The notes under the pieces: model-generated | Database searches by the model: none | What the model was told of the DNA's origin: nothing | Seen by the model: the letters and a program-made list of their open reading frames with translations, nothing else | Source of the DNA: Sphingomonadales bacterium 32-65-25 | GTDB lineage: Bacteria > Pseudomonadota > Alphaproteobacteria > Sphingomonadales > Sphingomonadaceae | Assembly: GCA_002280855.1 (NCBI GenBank) | Contig: NCEU01000005.1 | Span: 186,001-250,000 of the forward strand | Direction: 5' to 3' | DNA length: 64,000 nt | Shown: positions 17,801 to 24,820 of the stretch, one piece after another | How the letters are laid out: each line of letters opens with the position of its first letter | How positions within the stretch are numbered: the first letter of the stretch is position 1 | Translations under genes and position numbers: made by a program

Positions 17801-18308
17801 CACGCCGGCGCACGGCCAGCCCGGCAATGCCAGCGGCTTCTTCCAGCAACTGGCGGCGTTCGGCCGGCTTGGCGGCAATGATCGCGCTGATACGGCCCTG
17901 GCCCACGATCGCCGGGCTGTGCGCGCCGGTGGCTGAATCGGCAAACAGCAGGCGCACATCCTGGGCGCGGGCATCGCGGCCGTTGAGGCGGTAATCCGAA
18001 CCAGCGCCGCGCTGGATACGGCGCTGCACCTCGATCTCCTCCCCGGCGCTGCCGGCAAGGTGCAGCGTGACAGTCGCGAACTCGCGCGCCGGGCGGGCAC
18101 TGGTGCCGGCAAAGATCACATCGTCCATGCCGCCTGATCGCATGGATTTCGGGCTGCCTTCGCCCATCACCCAACGCAGCGCTTCCAGAAGATTGGATTT
18201 GCCGCAGCCATTGGGGCCGACAACACCGGTCAACCCCGGTTCGATCAGCAGATCGACCGGTTCAACGAAGGACTTGAAGCCCGCAAGGCGAAGACGGCGA
18301 AATTCCAA
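14898..18308 (-). CDS. smc: Chromosome segregation protein SMC
   Basis: Condensin ATPase that compacts and segregates the chromosome with ScpA and ScpB. The 1136-residue product has an N-terminal head with Walker A GPNGCGKSN (about residues 32-40), two very long alanine-rich coiled coils, and a central hinge (about 490-620). The C-terminal head carries the signature LLSGGEQALTA and Walker B ICVLDEVDAPLDD. The start is TTG (18308), giving the conserved FRRLRLAGFKSFVEP opening, and lies 6 nt after the preceding dsbA-like gene. The coiled coils are more Ala-rich than usual, reflecting high GC. Confidence 0.95.
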   Translation of the reverse strand: MEFRRLRLAGFKSFVEPVDLLIEPGLTGVVGPNGCGKSNLLEALRWVMGEGSPKSMRSGGMDDVIFAGTSARPAREFATVTLHLAGSAGEEIEVQRRIQRGAGSDYRLNGRDARAQDVRLLFADSATGAHSPAIVGQGRISAIIAAKPAERRQLLEEAAGIAGLAVRRREAEIRLRAAEANVTRLDDVIRGLETQAGTLRRQAKSAERYRSLSDRIRHGEAALIHARWHTAVALSERARKAAVAAETLAAERTRLAAQLTAEAADANAALPALRQSEAEAAAAAQTLRQRRALLDAEAQELARRDAALAASIASIDRDAARETALADDAAAAGERLAAEDAALAERLAALATERPALAERLSLAQAAALAAETALSDAMAAHAAAAAAARAASDAAAAATARATRAEAEARNLAERLARLAPAPDLEPFRAAVAKAQTDVAACETGVAEAEAARPATEAARSGAAAALAAARATLASLEAEAQALARRLAADQGKGPRIADQLVVAAGYEAALAAALGEDMEAGPASSTAPRRFAGSVAADDPALPAGVVPLAGQVQAPPELARRLAQTGVVDAAPDAPLLAALKPGQRLVSRDGKLWRWDGLVDSGGRTDAAAARLRARRRAAELEAERQAAAGTVEKASAALRDAEAAAAAIAAAERAARQARDAAARLLTEARGRLAQAETAAARAAGEESSLKTSAAQAEADRARLVAEAETARAAVPAADALAGLSVALAAARTGNDTARTALSTARAAVDTAGRDADSAGRRRAAIQAEQGDWQRRIAASAGQRSELANRREAAEDERAGLAARARAIAADLAGLATVTETADTARATAADRLAAAESALNAVSARARAADADVGEARELRATARAEAEHQDAARLELERLCGERFQCPPPLLPGRFGFGIEPGDPTALAETLDALTAERDRLGPVNLRADIELKELEEQALLTTSEKAELDTAIARLRGSIGSLNREGRQRLQAAFTAVDGHFRTLFSDLFGGGEAQLALIESDDPLEAGLEIMAQPPGKKLQSLTLLSGGEQALTATALIFALFLSNPAPICVLDEVDAPLDDANVERFCDLLDRMAAETATRFLIVTHNAVSMSRMHRLFGVTMGEPGVSQLVSVDLQTAERLVAMA

Positions 18309-18314
18309 GAGCGC

Positions 18315-19061
18315 TTACCGGAGAGCCGCCTGCAGCTTGGTTTCGAGATCGGCCCAGCTGAACACGCCTTCCTGCACCGTGCCGTTGATGATGAAGCTGG
18401 GCGTGCCGGTGAGCTTCAGTTCGTTCACTGCCTGGTTCCTGAGGTCATTCACCGCCTTCAGCTGCACCGGATCGGCAAGGCACTGATCGAATTTGGCGCG
18501 CGGGATGCCGCGCAGCTTCACATAATCAGCCAGGCCACCCAGTTCGGCCATACGGGCGATGGCCTGATCTTCCGGCAGCTTGCTGAGCGCTTCCTGATCG
18601 GCCTTGCCAATGCGGCCGAACGGCTCGGTCCAGCCCATTTGATCGGCATAGAAGTTGTCGAGCAGGCCAAAGAAGGCCGCCGGACCCTGACAGCGGGCCA
18701 GCACGGTGGCGGCGTAATCGGGGCCGTTCAGCACGAAGTTGCGATATTCATAGGAAACATTGCCGCTGGCGACATATTTGGATTTGAGCGTGGCAGTGGC
18801 GGCTTCGTGGAATTCGCGGCAGTGCGGGCAGGTGAGCGAGGCGAATTCCACCAGCTTCACGCGCGCATCCGGGTTGCCCATGCGGAAGCCGCCTTCGGGC
18901 GTGGCGGCCACGACATCCACCCAGTTCTGGCCGGCCGGCGCAGCCACGGCGGGGCCGGCGGGCGCATCGGCGGCCCCAGAAGCGTCTGGCGTGGCGGTCT
19001 TGTCACCGCACGCGGCGAGCATCAACGCGACAGCGGAAACAGCAAGAAGCAAGCGCATCAT
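18315..19061 (-). CDS. DsbA-family thiol:disulfide oxidoreductase, lipoprotein
   Basis: A 248-residue thioredoxin-fold protein. The N-terminus has a lipobox (ALMLAAC, Cys18), so it is probably membrane-anchored in the periplasm. The active site is CPHC in EFASLTCPHCREFHEA, and the cis-proline loop is TGTPSFIING. This is the thioredoxin_4/DsbA group with the helical insertion typical of alphaproteobacterial homologues. It overlaps the related upstream gene by ATGA and is followed by smc. Oxidase versus isomerase role cannot be read from sequence. Confidence 0.88.
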   Translation of the reverse strand: MMRLLLAVSAVALMLAACGDKTATPDASGAADAPAGPAVAAPAGQNWVDVVAATPEGGFRMGNPDARVKLVEFASLTCPHCREFHEAATATLKSKYVASGNVSYEYRNFVLNGPDYAATVLARCQGPAAFFGLLDNFYADQMGWTEPFGRIGKADQEALSKLPEDQAIARMAELGGLADYVKLRGIPRAKFDQCLADPVQLKAVNDLRNQAVNELKLTGTPSFIINGTVQEGVFSWADLETKLQAALR

Positions 19062-19789
19062 TTCGTCCTTCCAGGGGCGGCCTTCACGGCGGCATCAAGC
19101 AATGGTTCAAGCGCGGCCCAATCAAACACGTCGGTTTGCATGCGGCCGTTAATCAGGAAACTGGGAGTACCCTGCAGCTGGTGATTCTGCACGGCATCGG
19201 TGCGGATGGCGAGCAGCCGGTCCATCGCCGGCTTGGCGGCAACACAGGCATCATAACGGGCGCGCGGCAGGCCGGCGGCGGCGGCGAACTCCGGCAGCTT
19301 GCCGGCGATGGCCATGGCATTGCCTTGGCTGTCCTGCGGAAGCGACTGGATGCGGGTGCGTTCGGCTTCCGGGATGGTCATGAAGGGCTGGATCAGCTGA
19401 TCCTGGCGGGCATAGATGCGGTTGACGAAGGCCCAGGCCTGCGGCGCGGCCTGGCACTGCATCAGCAGCCCGGCCATCAGATCGATACCGTTCAACGAGA
19501 ACGGCCGATATTCATAACTCACCTGACCAGCCGCCAGCCAGCGGCTGCGGATCACCGGCAGGCCGGCTTCGTGAAAGGCGCGGCAGTGCGGGCAGGTGAG
19601 GCTGCCGAACTCGATCAGCTTCACCGGCGCATTGGGGTTGCCCATCAAGATGCCGCCCTGCGCCGTGGTGGCAAGGCGCGTGGACCAATCGGCGGACGCG
19701 ACCACGACGCGCGCGGCCGGTTTGGCTGGCGCTGCCAACAGCGGGGCAGCGGCGAGGCCGGCAATCAGGAAGACAAGGGACGGTCGCAT
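19058..19789 (-). CDS. DsbA-family thiol:disulfide oxidoreductase, secreted
   Basis: A 243-residue paralogue of the downstream gene. It has a cleavable signal peptide (MRPSLVFLIAGLAAAPLLAAPA) rather than a lipobox. The active site is CPHC in EFGSLTCPHCRAFHEA and the cis-Pro loop is QGTPSFLING. The sequence around GGILMGNPNAPVKLIEF is closely related to the partner's GGFRMGNPDARVKLVEF, pointing to tandem duplication. The ATG at 19789 is preferred over an upstream in-frame start because it begins the signal peptide. Confidence 0.87.
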   Translation of the reverse strand: MRPSLVFLIAGLAAAPLLAAPAKPAARVVVASADWSTRLATTAQGGILMGNPNAPVKLIEFGSLTCPHCRAFHEAGLPVIRSRWLAAGQVSYEYRPFSLNGIDLMAGLLMQCQAAPQAWAFVNRIYARQDQLIQPFMTIPEAERTRIQSLPQDSQGNAMAIAGKLPEFAAAAGLPRARYDACVAAKPAMDRLLAIRTDAVQNHQLQGTPSFLINGRMQTDVFDWAALEPLLDAAVKAAPGRTK

Positions 19790-19836
19790 GAGTCTTCTGT
19801 AGCGTGGCGCAGGCGGCAGCGCCAAGCCCCTTCCCG

Positions 19837-20364
19837 TCAGCGAATTTTCGGCAGGCCGTTGGAGGTCGCCAGCGCCTCCGCCAGCGATTGCAGTGTGGCG
19901 CGCAATTCCGGGTCTGCAATGTCCCGCAGCGTGGTGCGCGTGGCTTCGGGCAATGGCCCGGGCGGCGGCGGCGGCGGTTCGGGCGGCGGCGCCATGGTGG
20001 CAGCGCCCTGTTCAATCACAATGCGGGCGACCGCGGCAAAACCCAGGATGCGATTGGCGCGTTCGATGATCTGCGCTTCGACATGGCGCAACATGGGTGC
20101 GAGCGCGCCAGTGGCGGCCACGGCCAGCGTGCCGCCATCCTTCTGGCCGCGCGGGAAACGCAGCCGCAGTGGCCGGCTGTGCCGGGCAAATTGGGGCCCG
20201 ACGATTTCGGCCCAGCGATCATTCAGCGCCGAATGCGTGAACCCGAAGCGCTTGAAGGCCTGGCCACCGACATCGCTGACCAGCTCTGCAATCGGCTTGG
20301 CGCGGCCGCCACGCGGCTTTGGCGGCGCTGCTTTTGGGGGCGGTTTGGAGGACGTTTTCGACAC
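19837..20364 (-). CDS. dciA: DUF721/DciA-like protein
   Basis: A protein of about 175 residues with a DUF721 domain (GGQAFKRFGFTHSALNDRWAEIVGPQFARHSRPLRLRFPRG and LAVAATGALAPMLRHVEAQIIERANRILG). DciA proteins are the ancestral bacterial replicative-helicase operators that help load DnaB. The N-terminus is Lys/Pro-rich and a proline-rich linker (PPPEPPPPPPGPLP) precedes a helical C-terminus. GTG at 20364 is the likely start. It is divergent from mutY with about 25 bp between the starts. The function is assigned from the family. Confidence 0.82.
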   Translation of the reverse strand: MSKTSSKPPPKAAPPKPRGGRAKPIAELVSDVGGQAFKRFGFTHSALNDRWAEIVGPQFARHSRPLRLRFPRGQKDGGTLAVAATGALAPMLRHVEAQIIERANRILGFAAVARIVIEQGAATMAPPPEPPPPPPGPLPEATRTTLRDIADPELRATLQSLAEALATSNGLPKIR

Positions 20365-20389
20365 CGCGCTTCCATGCCATAGACACGCT

Positions 20390-21445
20390 GTGACCGATAG
20401 CTGGCCCCACCAACTTCTCCACTGGTATCGCGCCCATGCGAGGCGTTTGCCGTGGCGCAATCCGCCCGGCGCGGCGCTGCCGGAGGACCCGGATTGGCCC
20501 TATCGTGTCTGGCTGTCCGAAGTGATGCTGCAGCAGACGACGGTGGAGGCGGCGACACCTTATTTCCACGCCTTCACGAAAGCCTGGCCGACGGTTTCGG
20601 CACTGGCAGCGGCCAGGGATGAAGCGGTGATGCAGGCCTGGGCCGGCCTTGGTTATTACGCGCGCGCCCGCAACCTGCTGGCCTGCGCGCGGGCGGTGGT
20701 GGAACGGCACGGCGGGCGATTCCCAGCCAATGAAGCCGATCTGCGCGATCTGCCCGGCATTGGTGATTACACGGCGGCGGCGGTGGCGGCGTTCGGTTTC
20801 GGCCGCGATGCCGTGGTGATCGACGGCAATATCGAACGGGTGGTGAGCCGCCTCTTTGCGATTTCAACGCCACTGCCTGCCGCGCGCGTGGCCATCAGGG
20901 CGGCGCTCATGCCGCTGGTGCCGCAGGGGCAGGCCGGCGATTTCGCGCAGGCCATGATGGATCTGGCCCGCCGCGTCTGCACGGCGCGCAGCCCGCGCTG
21001 CCTCGCCTGCCCGCTGATTGATTCCTGCGCCGCGCACAAGGCTGGCACGCCCGATGCCTTCCCGGTGAAGGCCGCGAAAAAGGCGCGGCCCACAAGGCAA
21101 GGCACGGCCTGGTGGATCGAGGTGGAGGGCGCGGTGCTGACGGTTCTGCGCCCGGCCAAGGGCCTGCTCGGCGGAATGCGGGCGTTGCCCAGTTGTGATT
21201 GGCGTGGGGAGAGCGCGCCACCGCTGGCCGGCGATTGGCAATTGCTGGGGGTGGTGCGCCACGGCTTCACCCATTTCGATCTTGAGCTCAACGTGCGGGC
21301 GCTGATCCTGCCGGCCAAGCCCGCGATGACGGGCGAGTGGCTGGCGCTGGGCGCGGTCGAATCCGCCGGCATGCCCACGCTTTTTGCCAAGGCCGCGCGG
21401 CTGGGGCTTGCCGCCGATGATTTCAGGGGGAACAAGGCGGCATGA
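20390..21445 (+). CDS. mutY: A/G-specific adenine DNA glycosylase
   Basis: Removes adenine mispaired with 8-oxoguanine. The 351-residue product has the catalytic glutamate in LSEVMLQQTTV, a helix-hairpin-helix LPGIGDYTAAAVAAFGFG, the catalytic aspartate in VVIDGNIERV and a [4Fe-4S] cluster motif C-x6-C-x2-C-x5-C (CTARSPRCLACPLIDSC). The C-terminal NUDIX-like 8-oxoG recognition domain begins about WIEVEGAVLTVLRP. The start is GTG at 20390. The stop overlaps the nudC start by ATGA, coupling two oxidative-damage enzymes. Confidence 0.95.
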   Translation: MTDSWPHQLLHWYRAHARRLPWRNPPGAALPEDPDWPYRVWLSEVMLQQTTVEAATPYFHAFTKAWPTVSALAAARDEAVMQAWAGLGYYARARNLLACARAVVERHGGRFPANEADLRDLPGIGDYTAAAVAAFGFGRDAVVIDGNIERVVSRLFAISTPLPAARVAIRAALMPLVPQGQAGDFAQAMMDLARRVCTARSPRCLACPLIDSCAAHKAGTPDAFPVKAAKKARPTRQGTAWWIEVEGAVLTVLRPAKGLLGGMRALPSCDWRGESAPPLAGDWQLLGVVRHGFTHFDLELNVRALILPAKPAMTGEWLALGAVESAGMPTLFAKAARLGLAADDFRGNKAA

Positions 21446-22338
21446 CGATCTTCCATGACGTGCCGGTCACCGGCTTTTGCGGCAACATGCTGGACCGCGC
21501 CGACGAGATCCGGCGCGACCCGGCGGCGCTGATTGCCATGCGCGCCCGGCCCGATGCGCGCTGGCTGGTGATGGATGGCCTCAATCCAGTGGTCAGGTCC
21601 GGTGAACCCACGTCAATCCTGTGGGCCTATCGATCCGATGTGCCACACGATGCGCTGTCGATCTTCCTTGGCATCGGCCCCGATGGCCCGCGTTTTGCAG
21701 CGGCGGCGCCGTCGGATGAACTGATCGCCGATTTCGGCGGCAAGCTGCTTGATGCCCGTGCCGCCGGCGCGCTGCTGGCGGCGCCGGAAGCGGCGATCGT
21801 GGCGCAGGCCCGATCGATCATCGATTGGCACCAACGCCACGGATTCTGCGCGGTGTGCGGCGGCAAGACCGAACTTGCAAAGGCCGGCTATGCCCGCTCT
21901 TGCGTCGCTTGCAAGGCCGAACATTTTCCGCGCGTTGATCCGGTGGTGATCATGCTGGCGATCAAGGATGGCCACGCCCTGATCGGCCGCCAGCCGCGCT
22001 TTCCCAAGCGGTTCCTGTCGGCATTGGCCGGCTTCGTGGAACCGGGCGAGAGCCTGGAAGAAGCCGTGCGCCGCGAATTGTGGGAGGAAGCCGGCATCAC
22101 CACGCGGCGGGTGCGCTATCTCGCCAGCCAACCGTGGCCCTTCCCATCGAGCCTGATGATGGCCGCCTTTGCGGAAGCCGATGGGTTCGAGGTGCGGCTG
22201 GACGAAGACGAACTGGAAGAGGTGCGCTGGGTGACCAAGGACGACGTGCGTGCTGCACTGGCCGGCAACGGCGATTTCCTCGCCCCGCCACCATTGGCCA
22301 TCGCCCACACGCTGCTGCAAAGCTGGGTAGACGAATAA
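21442..22338 (+). CDS. nudC: NAD(H) diphosphatase / NAD-capped RNA decapping NUDIX enzyme
   Basis: Hydrolyses NADH to NMNH and AMP and, in studied homologues, decaps NAD-RNA. The 298-residue product has a zinc ribbon (CAVCGG and CVAC, about residues 136-156), a Nudix box GFVEPGESLEEAVRRELWEEAGI, and the diagnostic SQPWPFPSSLM tail motif of NADH diphosphatases. It overlaps mutY by 4 nt and ends 3 nt before the convergent GGDEF/EAL gene. Confidence 0.93.
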   Translation: MTIFHDVPVTGFCGNMLDRADEIRRDPAALIAMRARPDARWLVMDGLNPVVRSGEPTSILWAYRSDVPHDALSIFLGIGPDGPRFAAAAPSDELIADFGGKLLDARAAGALLAAPEAAIVAQARSIIDWHQRHGFCAVCGGKTELAKAGYARSCVACKAEHFPRVDPVVIMLAIKDGHALIGRQPRFPKRFLSALAGFVEPGESLEEAVRRELWEEAGITTRRVRYLASQPWPFPSSLMMAAFAEADGFEVRLDEDELEEVRWVTKDDVRAALAGNGDFLAPPPLAIAHTLLQSWVDE

Positions 22339-22341
22339 GCC

Positions 22342-24705
22342 TCAGGCCCCCACCGCCTCGCACACCAGCCGCGTCGCTTCCTCGGGCGGCATCGGTTTGC
22401 CGAACAGATAGCCCTGCACCTGCGTGCAACCCAATTGCCGGCACAATTCGAAGGCGGCGCGGGTTTCGGTGCCTTCCGCCGTTGTCTGCATATCCAGGCT
22501 GGCGGCCAGGCGCACGATGGCGTGGATGATGGCGCTGGCTTCATCACCCATCGCCGAAGCCCGCGCCACGAAGCTGCGATCGATCTTGATGCGGCTGAAA
22601 CTGGCTTTCTGCAGCGTGCCCAGCGCCGAATAGCCGGTGCCGAAATCATCCAGCGCGAAACTCACCCCCATCGCCGTCAGTCGCGCCAGCACCTCGATCA
22701 CGGCGGACTTTTCCGCCAGGAACAGGCTTTCGGTGATTTCCAGTTCCAGCCGTTCGGGGCCGATCTGGTGGCGGGCCAGCGCGGCGGCGATCACATCGGG
22801 CAGGTTCGCCTCTTCCACCTGCACCGCCGACAGATTGACCGAGACCTTCACATGCGCCGGCCAGCGCGTCGCCCAGGCCAGCGCCTCGTCGATCACCCAG
22901 GCGCCGATCGGCACGATCAGGCCGGTTTCCTCGGCCACCGGCACGAAATCCAGCGGAGAGACCACGCCCAGTTCCGGGTGATGCCAGCGCAGCAGGGCTT
23001 CAAAGCCGGTGATGCGTTCATCCGTTGAGTCCACCACCGGCTGGAACAGCAGTCGCAACTGGTCGCGGTCCAACGCGGCGGCCAGATCGGCTTCCAGCTT
23101 GCGGCGCTCGGCGACGGCCTGGGCCATTTCAGGGGCAAAGCGGCAGGCCGCGCCGCGGCCCTGTTCCTTCACCCGATAGAGCGCCAGATCAGCGCAGCGC
23201 AGCAGGTCCTCCGGCGTATCGGCATCAAACGGCGCCAGCGCCCAGCCCACCGATGCGCCCACCACCGCGGCACCGGCGCGGCCTTCGTCACCCAGCGGGA
23301 ACGGCCGCGCCATGTCCTTCACGATGCGTTGCGCCAGTTTTTCGGCGCGATCACCGCTGCCATCGGGCAGCACGATGGCAAATTCATCGCCGCCCAGCCG
23401 CGCGATGGTGGCGCCGCCCTTCACCTGGGCCTTCACCAGTGCGGCCAGGCGCTGCGCCACCTGGCGCAGCAACAGATCGCCGGCGGCATGGCCAAAGCAA
23501 TCGTTCACCGCCTTGAAGCGATCGAGATCAACGAACAACAGCGCCGCCGGCTTGCCCGACAGGGCGGCATTTTCAACCAGATCATCCAGCGATTCGCGGA
23601 ACAGGCTGCGGTTGGCGAGGCCCGTGAGCGGATCGAAGCGCGCCAGTTGCGCGATGCGTTCCTGGCTGCGCCGCACCTCGGTCACGTCGCGGCCAACACC
23701 GCGAAATCCGGTGAAATTGCCGGCCGCATCCTGTTTCGGTGTGCCTGAAAGCGCCCACCACCTAAGGTCGCGGCCCAGCGGCACCGGCACCACCAGATCG
23801 CGGAACGGCTCGCGTGTCCGCACGGCATGGGCCAGCGCCGCGGTGGTGGCCCCGCCCTGAACCGGATCCAGCAGCGCCAGCAGCGGCTGGCCCAGCATGT
23901 CGGCGCGGCGGCGACGCGCGACATCGGCAAAGCGGGTGGTGACATGGGTGAGGCAACCACGGCCATCCAGTTCCAACAGCCAATCCGATCCGTTCGATTC
24001 ATATTCGTTGAGCAGCAGCCGCACCACCTCGCCCTGCTCGGACAGGTCGGCCTCGCTCTTCAGCCGGGCCATGGTGTGATAGGTGGTGACCAGCGCGGAG
24101 CGCAGCTTGATCGCGACGAAGCTGGCCAGCCCGAGCAGCATCAGCGGATGATCTAGCGGCGCCCCATCCGGCAGGGCCCGCACCATGCCAACGGCAATCG
24201 CCACGCATACCAGCAGCACTGCCACCGGCATCGTGGCGGCGCAATTGGTGACTGCGCCGAGAAAAATGAGCGAAAACAGCATCATCACCGCCTGGCTGTC
24301 GGCTGGCAGCGCTGGTGCCAGCGCCTGCAGCAGCCCGGCCCAGAACAGCGCGAGCGCGAAGATTTCCGCCGTGACGCGCCAGTAGAGTGATCGGCTGGCC
24401 TGTGGGGTGCCGTGGCCAGGCCGCAACCGGATCGCCCGCAGCGTCCAGAAGACGGCAAGCCCACCAATGCCGCCCAGCCAGGGTGCCAGCGCCGAAAAGG
24501 CCACCACATCGCCAAAGGCGGCCAGCACGGTGACGAGGTTGATGGTCAGCAAGCCGATATTGAACGGCACATTGCGGTTGAGCTGGCGCAACTGCTGCCC
24601 GCGCACCTCGGCCCAGAATCCATCATCGGCCTGATCCAGCCCCAGCACCTGCCGCCAGCCCAGATCGCGCACCATCTGCACCGGCGGCTTCAGCATCGCG
24701 GTCAT
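22342..24705 (-). CDS. Membrane PAS-GGDEF-EAL protein (c-di-GMP signalling)
   Basis: A 787-residue protein. About six hydrophobic helices (residues about 45-210) form an N-terminal membrane sensor. A PAS domain (about 235-355, ending FTGFRGVGRDVTEVRRSQERI) precedes GGDEF (ARLGGDEFAIVLP) and EAL domains. The EAL domain keeps its key residues: FEALLRWHHPE, NLS, ITES, DDFGTGYS, KIDRSFV, EGTE and QGYLFGKP, so phosphodiesterase activity is likely. The GGDEF motif is intact, but the RxxD inhibitory site upstream is absent. Net activity (synthesis, hydrolysis, or GTP-sensing PDE) cannot be decided from sequence. Confidence 0.92.
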   Translation of the reverse strand: MTAMLKPPVQMVRDLGWRQVLGLDQADDGFWAEVRGQQLRQLNRNVPFNIGLLTINLVTVLAAFGDVVAFSALAPWLGGIGGLAVFWTLRAIRLRPGHGTPQASRSLYWRVTAEIFALALFWAGLLQALAPALPADSQAVMMLFSLIFLGAVTNCAATMPVAVLLVCVAIAVGMVRALPDGAPLDHPLMLLGLASFVAIKLRSALVTTYHTMARLKSEADLSEQGEVVRLLLNEYESNGSDWLLELDGRGCLTHVTTRFADVARRRRADMLGQPLLALLDPVQGGATTAALAHAVRTREPFRDLVVPVPLGRDLRWWALSGTPKQDAAGNFTGFRGVGRDVTEVRRSQERIAQLARFDPLTGLANRSLFRESLDDLVENAALSGKPAALLFVDLDRFKAVNDCFGHAAGDLLLRQVAQRLAALVKAQVKGGATIARLGGDEFAIVLPDGSGDRAEKLAQRIVKDMARPFPLGDEGRAGAAVVGASVGWALAPFDADTPEDLLRCADLALYRVKEQGRGAACRFAPEMAQAVAERRKLEADLAAALDRDQLRLLFQPVVDSTDERITGFEALLRWHHPELGVVSPLDFVPVAEETGLIVPIGAWVIDEALAWATRWPAHVKVSVNLSAVQVEEANLPDVIAAALARHQIGPERLELEITESLFLAEKSAVIEVLARLTAMGVSFALDDFGTGYSALGTLQKASFSRIKIDRSFVARASAMGDEASAIIHAIVRLAASLDMQTTAEGTETRAAFELCRQLGCTQVQGYLFGKPMPPEEATRLVCEAVGA

Positions 24706-24784
24706 CGTTCATCCTTGTCGATCTGGCCACAAGGGAAGGAACGGCGGCAGCCGCGGCGCTTTGAGTCAGGGGGTGGTTTGCGGC

Positions 24785-24813
24785 TTGGCAGCGGCCACGT
24801 TGTTCCTTACTTG
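24785..24813 (+). promoter_or_regulatory. Candidate promoter of the uvrD-like gene
   Basis: TTGGCA (24785-24790), a 17-bp spacer and TACTTG (24808-24813) form a possible sigma70 promoter. Transcription would begin at or next to the ATG at 24821, implying a leaderless or nearly leaderless message. That fits the lack of a ribosome-binding site. The SOS box covers the -10 region. Confidence 0.4.
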
Positions 24814-24816
24814 TTC
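24802..24816 (+). promoter_or_regulatory. LexA (SOS) box GTTC-N7-GTTC
   Basis: GTTCCTTACTTGTTC is an exact match to the alphaproteobacterial LexA direct-repeat operator GTTC-N7-GTTC. It ends 4 nt before the helicase ATG and overlaps the inferred -10, a position suited to repression. Confidence 0.8.
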
Positions 24817-24820
24817 ACAT

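Noticed and set aside
19136..20389. Extended N-terminus of mutY through the dsbA-like and dciA genes
   Set aside because: The open frame upstream of 20390 is antisense to well-supported minus-strand genes and has no MutY similarity. GTG 20390 gives the normal N-terminus.
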